NCBI GenBank assembly: GCA_003222675.1
Contig: QHWT01000071.1
Coordinates: 62,001 to 126,000, forward strand
Reading direction: 5' to 3'
DNA length: 64,000 bases
Source of the DNA: Acidobacteriota bacterium
GTDB lineage: Bacteria; Acidobacteriota; Vicinamibacteria; Vicinamibacterales; 2-12-FULL-66-21
The notes below the pieces were generated by a model, which was not told where the DNA came from, did no database searches, and saw only the letters and a list, made by a program, of their open reading frames with translations. Positions 50,346 to 57,614 of this stretch are shown one piece after another (position 1 is the first letter of the stretch; each line of letters opens with the position of its first letter). Both the position numbers and the translations under genes were made by a program.

Positions 50346-51857
50346 ATGTCCATCTTCGCCACGAAATCCATCGAACAGATAGAAGCGGAACAGATCGGCC
50401 CGGGAGAGGGGACGTTGAAGCGCGTGCTCGGACCCGCGCAGCTCGTCTCGCTCGGGGTCGGCGCGATCATCGGCACCGGTATTTTCGTCCTCACCGGACA
50501 GGCCGCCGCCGCGAACGCCGGGCCGGCCATCGTGCTCTCGATGGTGATCGCGGGGTTGACCAGCGTGCTCGCCGCGCTCTGTTATTCCGAGTTCGCCGCC
50601 AGTGTTCCGGTCGCCGGTTCCGCGTACACGTACGCCTACGCGACGCTCGGGGAGTTTGTCGCCTGGGTCATCGGCTGGGACCTGATCCTGGAGTACGCCC
50701 TGGGCGCAGCCACTGTCGCGGTGGGGTGGTCCGGCAACCTCGTCACGCTGCTGCACCAGCTCGGCGTGACCTTTCCCGCGGCGATCAGCGCAGCCCCCGG
50801 TACGATCGTCAAGGTGGCTGGCGGCGATCCGATCACCGCCGTCTTCAACGTTCCGGCAGTGCTGATCACGATCGCGGTCACGCTTCTTCTGATCATCGGC
50901 GTGAGCGAGTCGGCCACCGTCAATGCCGTCATCGTCGTCATCAAGCTCGCTGTCGTCCTGATCGTGATTGGCGCCGGCGCGCTGTTCATCGATCCGGCCA
51001 ACTGGCATCCGTTCATTCCGCCGAATACCGGCACATTCGGCGAGTACGGGTGGAGCGGCGTGCTGCGCGGCGCTGGGGTGATCTTCTTCGCGTATATCGG
51101 ATTCGATGCGGTCTCCACGTCCGCGCAGGAGGCTCGCAATCCGCAACGCGACATGCCGCGCGGCATCCTGGGATCGCTGGCGATCTGCACGGTCCTTTTC
51201 GTGCTCGTCTCGGGTGTGATGGTCGGCATCGTGCCCTACCGGCAGATGCTGAACGAACCGGCGCCGCTGGTCATCGCGATCGATGCGGCGGCGCAGCGCG
51301 CGGTCGGAAGCGTCTGGGAAGGCCCGCTCGACGTCGTGAAGGTGCTCGTGACCGTCGGAGCGCTGGCCGCACTGAGCTCCGTGATGGTCGTGATGATGCT
51401 GGCGCAGCCGCGCATCTTCCTCGCGATGTCGAGGGACGGCCTGCTCCCCGAATGGGCGGGGCGCGTTCATCCCCGCTTCAAGACACCGCATCGTTCGACG
51501 ATCGTCACCGGCATCGCCGTCGCGCTCGCGTCCGGGCTCACGCCAATTGGCACGCTCGGCACTCTCGTGAGCATCGGCACGCTCATGGCATTCGTGATCG
51601 TCTCGATCGGCGTGATCGTACTCCGCCGCACCCGGCCGGATCTGCCGCGTCCCTTCAGGATGCCGATGGTGCCGCTGCTGCCGGCGCTTTCGGCGCTGGT
51701 TGCCTTGGTGCTGATGCTCGGGCTGCCGCGCGCAACATGGGAGCGGCTCGTGCTGTGGATGGTGCTGGGGCTGTTGTTTTATGGAGTGTATGGGTACCGC
51801 AAGAGCCGGCTCAGGGCCCAAGGCGCCGGATCTGAAGACCCGGCCTACCTACACTGA
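50346..51857 (+). CDS. APC-family amino acid permease (cationic amino acid transporter type)
   Basis: 503 residues, about 12-13 membrane spans. It shows the APC signature LGVGAIIGTGIFVLTG in span 1, EFAASVPVAGSAYTYAYATLGE in span 3 and FFAYIGFDAVSTSAQEARNP. It imports amino acids by proton or exchange coupling; the CAT/YfnA-like pattern suggests basic or branched substrates, but this is not provable. The start is ATG 50346, where the conserved N-terminus begins; the frame is open to 50226. The last 11 residues (after AQ) are encoded by a GGGTC-type palindrome. Confidence 0.9.
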   Translation: MSIFATKSIEQIEAEQIGPGEGTLKRVLGPAQLVSLGVGAIIGTGIFVLTGQAAAANAGPAIVLSMVIAGLTSVLAALCYSEFAASVPVAGSAYTYAYATLGEFVAWVIGWDLILEYALGAATVAVGWSGNLVTLLHQLGVTFPAAISAAPGTIVKVAGGDPITAVFNVPAVLITIAVTLLLIIGVSESATVNAVIVVIKLAVVLIVIGAGALFIDPANWHPFIPPNTGTFGEYGWSGVLRGAGVIFFAYIGFDAVSTSAQEARNPQRDMPRGILGSLAICTVLFVLVSGVMVGIVPYRQMLNEPAPLVIAIDAAAQRAVGSVWEGPLDVVKVLVTVGALAALSSVMVVMMLAQPRIFLAMSRDGLLPEWAGRVHPRFKTPHRSTIVTGIAVALASGLTPIGTLGTLVSIGTLMAFVIVSIGVIVLRRTRPDLPRPFRMPMVPLLPALSALVALVLMLGLPRATWERLVLWMVLGLLFYGVYGYRKSRLRAQGAGSEDPAYLH

Positions 51858-51884
51858 CGTGTAAGGCGGGTCTTTAGACCCGGT
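51825..51884. repeat. Inverted pair of GGGTC palindromes at the permease 3' end
   Basis: GCCGGATCTGAAGACCCGGC (51825-51844) and GGCGGGTCTTTAGACCCGGT (51865-51884), in opposite orientation (TGAA and TTTA centres) with inward CCTACA / TGTAAGG flanks. The first copy supplies coding sequence up to 14 bases from the permease stop. Confidence 0.85.
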
Positions 51885-51920
51885 GCGTGCGCGTTCCTGT
51901 GTCGAAGCCCGCGACATGAG

Positions 51921-52280
51921 TCATCGAACGACCAGCTGCCCTTTCATGTTCTTGCAGCCATCGTCCTGCGAGAGGTTGCAGTAATAGGTGAAGGTGCCCG
52001 ACTGATCCGCGCGGAACTCGAACGTGACGGACTGCCCGATGCCCGCGCGCTTCGAGATGCGATAGCCGTCCACGGTGAAGCTGTGGGCGATGTCTTCCGC
52101 CGTGAAGTTGATTTTCACGAGATCGTTGCGATGGACCTCGATTGTCGACGGCTGGAAGGCGTTGTGGGACCCAACGACCTTGAATTCCCGCGTGGTCCCC
52201 TGCTCCTGCGCCGCCGCGGCAACCAGGCAGACCACAGCCGCCGAAAGCGTGGCGAATACCGTCCACTGACGACGTGCCAT
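51921..52280 (-). CDS. Secreted cupredoxin-like protein
   Basis: 119 residues from ATG 52280, with AAGGGGGG just upstream as ribosome site. Signal peptide about 1-24. A single cupredoxin domain shows FKVVGSHNAFQPSTIEVHRND, AHSFTVDGY with copper ligand H66, and a C-terminal loop YYCNLSQDDGCKNMKG. Ligand candidates are C101, C109 and M112. The usual His of the C-x-H-x-M loop is absent and a second Cys stands near its place, so the site differs from plastocyanin-like proteins and from canonical CuA. It may carry electrons or copper in the periplasm. Confidence 0.8.
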   Translation of the reverse strand: MARRQWTVFATLSAAVVCLVAAAAQEQGTTREFKVVGSHNAFQPSTIEVHRNDLVKINFTAEDIAHSFTVDGYRISKRAGIGQSVTFEFRADQSGTFTYYCNLSQDDGCKNMKGQLVVR

Positions 52281-52464
52281 GGGTCCCCCCTTAGGTTCAG
52301 ACCACAGAAACACACTGAAGAACACGGACAGATACGATTCGCGTTCCATTACGATTTTTGCGTTTGGTTCTGTATTGCTGTTCCGTGTACGTCCGTGTCC
52401 TTCCGTGGTCTATTGTCCCGCTGCTGTTTAGACGGCGTCCAGTGGTAAAAGGTCGCCAGCCCGT
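52281..52464. other. Gap with degenerate CACGGA-type inverted words
   Basis: GACCACAG...AACACGGAC at the left and its approximate complement GTCCGTGTCCTTCCGTGGTC at 52396-52415 frame an AT-richer core. There is no ORF, and no clear pnp terminator. The phrase TGCGTTTGGTT recurs near 63950. Confidence 0.5.
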
Positions 52465-54678
52465 CTATTCTCTCGACGCCGGCTCGCGATCGCGGCGGTG
52501 ATGATCGCCCTGCCGCGGCCCGCGATGACGGTCGCCCCGCGGGCGCTCCCCGCCATGTCCCTCGCCCCCACCACCTTGCGGTATTTCGGCACCTTCGGGC
52601 GGCGCGAGCAGGGCCTTGCGACTGAGCCGAATCTTGCCGGACGGATCGATGTTGATGACCTTCACCATCACCTGATCCCCTTCTTTCATCTCGTCGCGCA
52701 CGTCCTTGACGCGGTAGTGCGCGATTTCCGAGACGTGCAGAAGGCCGTCGAGGCCCGGCATGATCTCGACGAAGGCGCCGAAATCGGTGATCCGCTGCAC
52801 CTTGCCCAGATAGGTCTTGTTCAGTTCCGGCGTGGCGGTCAGTTCCTGGATGATTCCGATCGCTTTCTGTGCCGAGGCTTCGTCCACCGACGCCACGTTC
52901 ACGCGGCCATCGTCCTCCACGTCGATCTTCACGCCGGTGCGCTCGATGATGCTGCGGATCATCTTGCCTCCCGGCCCGATGACGTCGCGGATCTTGTCGA
53001 CCGGGATCCGGATCGTGACGATGCGCGGCGCGTACGTCGAGACGTTGTCGCGCGCGCTGCCGAGCGTGCCGCGCATCTTCTCGAGGATGAACATGCGGCC
53101 CGTGTACGCCTGCTCGAGCGCCTTGCGCATGATGTCCATCGTGATCCCCGACACTTTGATGTCCATCTGCAGCGCGGTGATGCCGCTTGTCGAGCCGGCG
53201 ACCTTGAAGTCCATATCGCCGTAGTGATCTTCGGCGCCGGCGATGTCCGAGAGGATCGCGTACTTGCCGGTCTGCTCGTCCATGATCAGGCCCATGGCGA
53301 TGCCGGACACCGGCGCCTTCAAGGGGACGCCGGCATCCATCATCGCGAGCGACCCGCCGCAGACCGATGCCATCGACGAGGAGCCGTTCGACTCGAGGAT
53401 GTCGGAGACGACGCGAACCGTATAGGGGAAGCTCTCTTCGGCCGGAATCATCGCAGCAAGCGCGCGCTCGGCGAGCGCGCCGTGGCCGATCTCGCGGCGG
53501 CCGGGTCCGCGCAGAAACGCCACTTCGCCGACCGAGAACGGCGGGAAATTGTAGTGGAGCATGAAGCGCTTCCACGTTTCGCCGTCGACGGTCTCGACCT
53601 TCTGCTGATCTTCGGCGGTGCCCAGCGTTGCGGTGACGAGCGCCTGCGTCTCGCCCCGCTGGAAGACGGCGGAGCCATGCGTGCGCGGCAGCACGCCAAC
53701 GTCGATGCTGATCGGCCGAATCTCGTCGAAGCGGCGGCCGTCGAGACGGCCGCCGCGCTCGAGCGCTTCGTCGCGCATGACCTTTTCCTTCAGCTCCTTG
53801 AAGATTGCCTTGGCTTCGGTGCGCCGCTCGACTTCACCTTCGGGAATGGTCCCCACGAGGTCGGCGAGCACCTGGTCGACCGTCTCGTAGTTTTCGAGCT
53901 TGTCCTTGATCCGCATCGCCTCGGCGAGCGGCATGTACACCCTCTCTTCGACCTCGCGATAGAAGTCGTGGCTGATTTCCTTCTTCGCCACTTCGATCTT
54001 CTTCTTGCCGCCGTCGCGGGCGAGCGCGTCGATGGCCGCCACGATCTCGCTGATTGCGGTGTGCGCGTGCTCGAACGCCTGCACGACCTCCTCTTCGGAG
54101 ACTTCTTTCGCGCCCGCTTCGACCATCACGATCGCGTCCTTCGTACCTGCGACGACGAGATCGAGACGCGACTGCTTCCGCTGTTCGAATGTCGGATTGA
54201 TGACGTAGTCGCTCCCGACGAGGCCCACGCGAACGCCGGCGATGGTCTTCGTGAAGGGAATGGCCGAGAGCGCAAGCGCGGCCGACGCGCCGGTGATCGC
54301 GAGCACGTCGGAATCGTTATCCGCGTCAGCCGAGAGCAGCAACGAGATGATCTGCGTTTCGTGCCGCCAGCCGTTCGGGAAGAGCGGCCGGATTGGACGA
54401 TCGATCAATCGGCTCGTGAGGACTTCCTTTTCGCTGGGTTTGCCTTCGCGCTTGAAGAAACCGCCGGGGATGCGACCGGATGCGTAGGTGTACTCGCGGT
54501 AGTCGACGGTCAGCGGGAGGAAGTCGATGCCTTCCCGCGGAGTGGCGGCCGCGCATGCGGTCACCAGGACGACGGTGTCGCCGGAGCGGACGAGGACGGA
54601 CCCGTCCGCCTGTTTGGCGAGGCGCCCCGTCTCGAGCGAGATGGTACGTCCGCCAACCGAAATGTTACGTGTGTGCAT
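52465..54678 (-). CDS. pnp: Polyribonucleotide nucleotidyltransferase
   Basis: 737 residues. This phosphorolytic 3'-5' exoribonuclease is a core RNA-degradation enzyme. Two RNase PH domains (about 1-215 and 310-540) carry SGDTVVLVTA, FKREGKPSEKE and the catalytic-domain GRREIGHGALAERAL and DIAGAEDHYGDMDFKVAG. A KH domain (about 550-610, IGPGGKMIRSI) and an S1 domain (about 620-690, DFGAFVEIMPGLDGLLHVSE) follow. A basic Gly/His/Arg tail (about 700-737) may bind RNA. It is cotranscribed after rpsO, the usual order. Confidence 0.97.
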   Translation of the reverse strand: MHTRNISVGGRTISLETGRLAKQADGSVLVRSGDTVVLVTACAAATPREGIDFLPLTVDYREYTYASGRIPGGFFKREGKPSEKEVLTSRLIDRPIRPLFPNGWRHETQIISLLLSADADNDSDVLAITGASAALALSAIPFTKTIAGVRVGLVGSDYVINPTFEQRKQSRLDLVVAGTKDAIVMVEAGAKEVSEEEVVQAFEHAHTAISEIVAAIDALARDGGKKKIEVAKKEISHDFYREVEERVYMPLAEAMRIKDKLENYETVDQVLADLVGTIPEGEVERRTEAKAIFKELKEKVMRDEALERGGRLDGRRFDEIRPISIDVGVLPRTHGSAVFQRGETQALVTATLGTAEDQQKVETVDGETWKRFMLHYNFPPFSVGEVAFLRGPGRREIGHGALAERALAAMIPAEESFPYTVRVVSDILESNGSSSMASVCGGSLAMMDAGVPLKAPVSGIAMGLIMDEQTGKYAILSDIAGAEDHYGDMDFKVAGSTSGITALQMDIKVSGITMDIMRKALEQAYTGRMFILEKMRGTLGSARDNVSTYAPRIVTIRIPVDKIRDVIGPGGKMIRSIIERTGVKIDVEDDGRVNVASVDEASAQKAIGIIQELTATPELNKTYLGKVQRITDFGAFVEIMPGLDGLLHVSEIAHYRVKDVRDEMKEGDQVMVKVINIDPSGKIRLSRKALLAPPEGAEIPQGGGGEGHGGERPRGDRHRGPRQGDHHRRDREPASRE

Positions 54679-54712
54679 AGTGAATCTCTCTGTGAGCTGC
54701 GCCAGCTTCTCT

Positions 54713-54782
54713 TTGGGCTTTGGGCTTCGGGCTCCACGGCTTCAGGGGCTCCGGGCGTTCCCGAGGCCTGAAGCCTGAAGGC
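54713..54782. repeat. Heptamer array between rpsO and pnp (TTGGGCT)
   Basis: TTGGGCT, TTGGGCT, TCGGGCT (54713-54733) and, 35 bases later and on the same 7-base grid, TGAAGCC, TGAAGGC (54769-54782). In pnp orientation the words read AGCCCAA and GGCTTCA. Confidence 0.7.
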
Positions 54783-54785
54783 GAT

Positions 54786-55052
54786 TTACTTCCGGATTCC
54801 GAGGCGCTTGATCAGATCCGCATAGCGGTCGGTGTCCTTACGCTTCAGGTAATCCAGCAGGCGGCGCCGCTGGCCGACGAGCTTCAACAGCCCGCGGCGG
54901 GAGTGATGATCCTTCGCATGCGCCTTGAAATGGTCGGTGAGGTAATTTATTCGCTCACTGAGGAGGGCGACCTGGACTTCGGGGGAACCCGTGTCGCCGT
55001 CGTGCGTTCGATAGCTGCCGATAACTTCGGTCTTGCGGTCCTTGGTCAGCAC
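54786..55052 (-). CDS. rpsO: 30S ribosomal protein S15
   Basis: 88 residues from GTG, with GGAGG four bases upstream. The canonical S15 helical bundle contains [23 protein letters not shown], the [23 protein letters not shown] motif (16S rRNA binding) and a basic C-terminus. It binds the central domain of 16S rRNA. The gene stands between truB and pnp as in most bacteria. A 101-base leader separates it from truB. Confidence 0.98.
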   Translation of the reverse strand: MLTKDRKTEVIGSYRTHDGDTGSPEVQVALLSERINYLTDHFKAHAKDHHSRRGLLKLVGQRRRLLDYLKRKDTDRYADLIKRLGIRK

Positions 55053-55153
55053 TTGTCCTCCACGTACGGCCCAGAACCCTCGGCGAGTCGTTCACCGCAC
55101 CAGGCCGCCGTTGCGCCACCGCCGGTGGCTGTATTTAGAGACGAATCAGTATT

Positions 55154-56071
55154 TTACACCAACACCGTGAGGGGCTGCAAAGACGCGTCGGGGCGTCGTG
55201 CGGCGACGGCGAGCAACGTACCCGAGGAGTCGAACAGGCCCACGTGGCCGGCGTCGCCCGCCGCGGTCGTCACATCCGTCACCACGTGCTGGGGTCCGAT
55301 GGTGTTCCCATGCGCCGCCCGGCGGGCACCCTCGTCCGACAAGGTGACGCGCGAGAGATGGCCGAGCAGCTCGCTCATCGAAATGATCTGCTCACGGGCG
55401 CCCTCCGGCGCGGTTGCGACGAGCTCGAGCGAGACCGCGCGATCGAGGCCGAATCGTCCTGCACGCGTACGCCGCAACGTCTCGAGATGGGCGCCGCATC
55501 CGAGCGCCTTCCCGAGGTCATGGGCAAGAGAGCGGACGTAGAAGCCGGCAGAACACACGATCCTGATGCGCACCAACGACGCGTCCGCTTGTTGGATGAC
55601 GTCGAGCGCTGAAACAGAAACCTCGACGGGCGTCAACTCCACGGGCTGGTCCTTCCGCGCGTGCTCGTACGCGGGCCGGCCGCTGACTTTCTTGGCGGAG
55701 AAGGGCGGGGGCGTCTGCAGAAACGTCCCGCGGAACCGCTCGAGGACGCGATCCAGAAAAGGGGGACACTCACAGTTCGTCCCATTTTCGAGAAGAACTG
55801 TGAGTGTCCCCCTTTCGGATAGCGACTGGGCGTCGTATGTCGGCGTCGAAACGCCGAGCCGCACGTCCGCGATGTACTCCTTCTCATCGGTGACGAGGAA
55901 CTGGGAGAGGCGCGTTGCACGGCCGACGAGGAGGACGAGGACACCGGTCGCCAGCGGATCGAGCGTTCCCGTGTGCCCGATGCGCGATTCGCCGAACGCC
56001 CGGCGCGCGAGCGCGACAATGTCGTGCGAGGTCGGCCCTGAGGGCTTGTCGACGATCAGCGCACCATTCAT
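55154..56071 (-). CDS. truB: tRNA pseudouridine-55 synthase
   Basis: 305 residues from ATG 56071 (MNGALIVDKPSGPTSHD). It makes pseudouridine 55 in the tRNA T-loop; catalytic D38 is in GHTGTLDPLATG. Other motifs are RLGVSTPTYD, QTPPPFSAKKVSGRPAYEHAR and CSAGFYVRSLAHDLG. The C-terminal part is a small PUA-like domain. Residues about 85-105 are encoded by a 21-bp perfect inverted repeat with a 16-base loop, inserted in frame in a loop that is variable in the family. The frame is open upstream into a heptamer array, which is not coding. Confidence 0.95.
   Translation of the reverse strand: MNGALIVDKPSGPTSHDIVALARRAFGESRIGHTGTLDPLATGVLVLLVGRATRLSQFLVTDEKEYIADVRLGVSTPTYDAQSLSERGTLTVLLENGTNCECPPFLDRVLERFRGTFLQTPPPFSAKKVSGRPAYEHARKDQPVELTPVEVSVSALDVIQQADASLVRIRIVCSAGFYVRSLAHDLGKALGCGAHLETLRRTRAGRFGLDRAVSLELVATAPEGAREQIISMSELLGHLSRVTLSDEGARRAAHGNTIGPQHVVTDVTTAAGDAGHVGLFDSSGTLLAVAARRPDASLQPLTVLV
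55758..55815. repeat. 21-bp perfect inverted repeat within truB
   Basis: Arms 55758-55778 and 55795-55815 are perfectly complementary (outer word AAAGGGGGACACTC, inner word ACAGTTC); the loop is 16 bases. It is transcribed and translated on the minus strand without frame loss. Confidence 0.95.
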
Positions 56072-56076
56072 CAAGA

Positions 56077-56152
56077 AGCTTCCAGCTTCCAGCCTCCAGC
56101 TTCCAGCTTTAGCTGCCAGCTTCCGGCTGGCAGCTGGTAGCTGGCGGCTACC
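56077..56152. repeat. Two-armed heptamer array between nrnA and truB (AGCTTCC)
   Basis: Left arm: AGCTTCC, AGCTTCC, AGCCTCC, AGCTTCC, AGCTTTA, a six-base unit, AGCTTCC (56077-56124). Right arm, same family inverted: GGCTGGC, AGCTGGT, AGCTGGC, GGCTACC (56125-56152). It fills the gap completely and contains the nrnA stop codon. Confidence 0.88.
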
Positions 56153-57167
56153 CGTTTGGCCGTGTCTGAATACCGAGCTCGATCGCGTCCACGATCTCTT
56201 TGAGCAGGCCGTCACGCACCCCGTCGAGCGGTCCCTTCACGGTGAAGCCCGCGGCGTTCTTGTGCCCGCCGCCGCCGTGACGGCTTGCCACGGTCCGCAC
56301 GTCGACATCGTACTTCGATCGGAGACTGACGCGGATGTCGCCATCGGCGCCGAGCTTGAAGAAGGCGACCGCCTGGATCTCGCGCGCCGTGAGCGGCAGG
56401 TTGATGAGTCCTTCGGTGTCGTTATAGGTTGTGCCGGTGGCGTTGAGGATGTCGTCGTTGAGATACAGCACCGCGAGGCGTCCCTCGTCGAGAAGATCCA
56501 TCTCGTCGAGCAGCGCGCCAATCAGCTTCAGCTTCCCGAAGCTATTGCTGTCGAACACGCGGCGCGCCATCGCCGCGGGGTACACGCCTGCCTCGACGGC
56601 CTGCCGGCAGATGTCGAACGTGCGCGGCGTGATGTTGGAGTGATGAAACGATCCGGTGTCGGTCAGGATCGCCAGATACACGTGCGTCGCGATCTCGACG
56701 GTCAGCGGGATCCCGAGCTTCTGGACCAGCTCGAACACCAGCTCACCGCACGCCGCGGCGGACTCGTCCAGCCAGTTGAGCGAGCCGTAGTTCGTGTTGC
56801 CCTGATGATGATCGATGTTGATGGTGAAGCGTCCCTCGAGCCCGAGCACGCCCGTGCGCGCGAGGTCCCCCGACTCCATCACGATCAACGCGTCCGCGTC
56901 GATCTCGACGACCTCGCGGGCGATCTCGATGTGGTCGACGCCGGGGAATTCCATGTAGTGCTCGGGCGCCGGATCGGCATTGACGATCCGCACTTCCTTG
57001 CCGAGCGCGACGAGCGCGTATGCCATCGCAAGCTGGGAGCCGATCGAATCGCCGTCGGGCCGCGCGTGTGACGTGATCAGGAACCGCCGCCTCGCGTGGA
57101 TTGCGTCGCAGATTTCGTCGACCACCGCCTTACTGGTCGCCGGGGTCATCATCTCCGATCGGTTCAT
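56148..57167 (-). CDS. nrnA: DHH-family oligoribonuclease / pAp phosphatase
   Basis: 339 residues. It is a manganese-dependent phosphoesterase that degrades short RNA oligomers and dephosphorylates pAp. DHH domain: SHARPDGDSIGSQLA, ADALIVMESGD, INIDHHQGNTNYG. DHHA1 domain: GGGGHKNAAGF near 315. The start has AAGG nine bases upstream. It overlaps the end of rbfA by 38 bases, so the two are coupled. Its stop codon lies inside a heptamer array. Confidence 0.93.
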   Translation of the reverse strand: MNRSEMMTPATSKAVVDEICDAIHARRRFLITSHARPDGDSIGSQLAMAYALVALGKEVRIVNADPAPEHYMEFPGVDHIEIAREVVEIDADALIVMESGDLARTGVLGLEGRFTINIDHHQGNTNYGSLNWLDESAAACGELVFELVQKLGIPLTVEIATHVYLAILTDTGSFHHSNITPRTFDICRQAVEAGVYPAAMARRVFDSNSFGKLKLIGALLDEMDLLDEGRLAVLYLNDDILNATGTTYNDTEGLINLPLTAREIQAVAFFKLGADGDIRVSLRSKYDVDVRTVASRHGGGGHKNAAGFTVKGPLDGVRDGLLKEIVDAIELGIQTRPNG

Positions 57168-57513
57168 GCCGCTCTGCCTTCAAGTCCCGCAGGATCTGCT
57201 CGATGCGATCGTTCCGGGCGATCGACTCGTCGTAGAAGAACTCCAGTTCCGGCACGCGCCGGAGGCGGATGCGCTGGCCGAGGTGACGCCGCAGAAACGG
57301 CGCCGCACGCCGCAAGGCGCGCGCCGTCTCGCGCTGCGCGTTCTCGTCGCCGAGCGACGTGTAGTAGACGCGCGCAAGCTGAAGGTCCGGGGTGACCTGC
57401 ACGCGGGTCAGGGTCAGGAAGCCGACGCCGGGGTCGTGCACCTCGCGCGCGATCAGCAGCGCAAGCTCGGTGCGGATCTGATCGCCGACACGGTCTGGGC
57501 GGGAAGAAGCCAT
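57130..57513 (-). CDS. rbfA: Ribosome-binding factor A
   Basis: 127 residues from ATG 57513. KH-like fold with RPDRVGDQIRTELALLI, DPGVGFLTLTRVQVTPDLQLARVYYT and RVPELEFFYDES. It binds the 30S subunit during 16S maturation and cold adaptation. No Shine-Dalgarno precedes the start; the upstream sequence is a two-armed heptamer array. The frame continues through the array to 57591, but that is not conserved coding sequence. Translation may depend on coupling with infB, which ends 101 bases upstream. Confidence 0.93.
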   Translation of the reverse strand: MASSRPDRVGDQIRTELALLIAREVHDPGVGFLTLTRVQVTPDLQLARVYYTSLGDENAQRETARALRRAAPFLRRHLGQRIRLRRVPELEFFYDESIARNDRIEQILRDLKAERHEPIGDDDPGDQ

Positions 57514-57520
57514 GTCTGAC

Positions 57521-57604
57521 AATGCTAAATGCTGAATGCCGAATGCGGACTGCTGAGCCGAGGAGAGCGCGCTCGCTTCAGCATTGAGCATTCAACATTC
57601 AGCA
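57521..57604. repeat. Two-armed heptamer array between infB and rbfA (AATGCTG)
   Basis: Left arm 57521-57555: AATGCTA, AATGCTG, AATGCCG, AATGCGG, ACTGCTG. Right arm 57577-57604: TTCAGCA, TTGAGCA, TTCAACA, TTCAGCA, the complement of the left word. It occupies nearly the whole gap and can fold into one long imperfect hairpin in the mRNA. Confidence 0.9.
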
Positions 57605-57614
57605 TCGACAAATG

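Noticed and set aside
52498-54771. Plus-strand open frame (757 codons) opposite pnp
   Set aside because: No recognisable domain; pnp on the other strand is certain.
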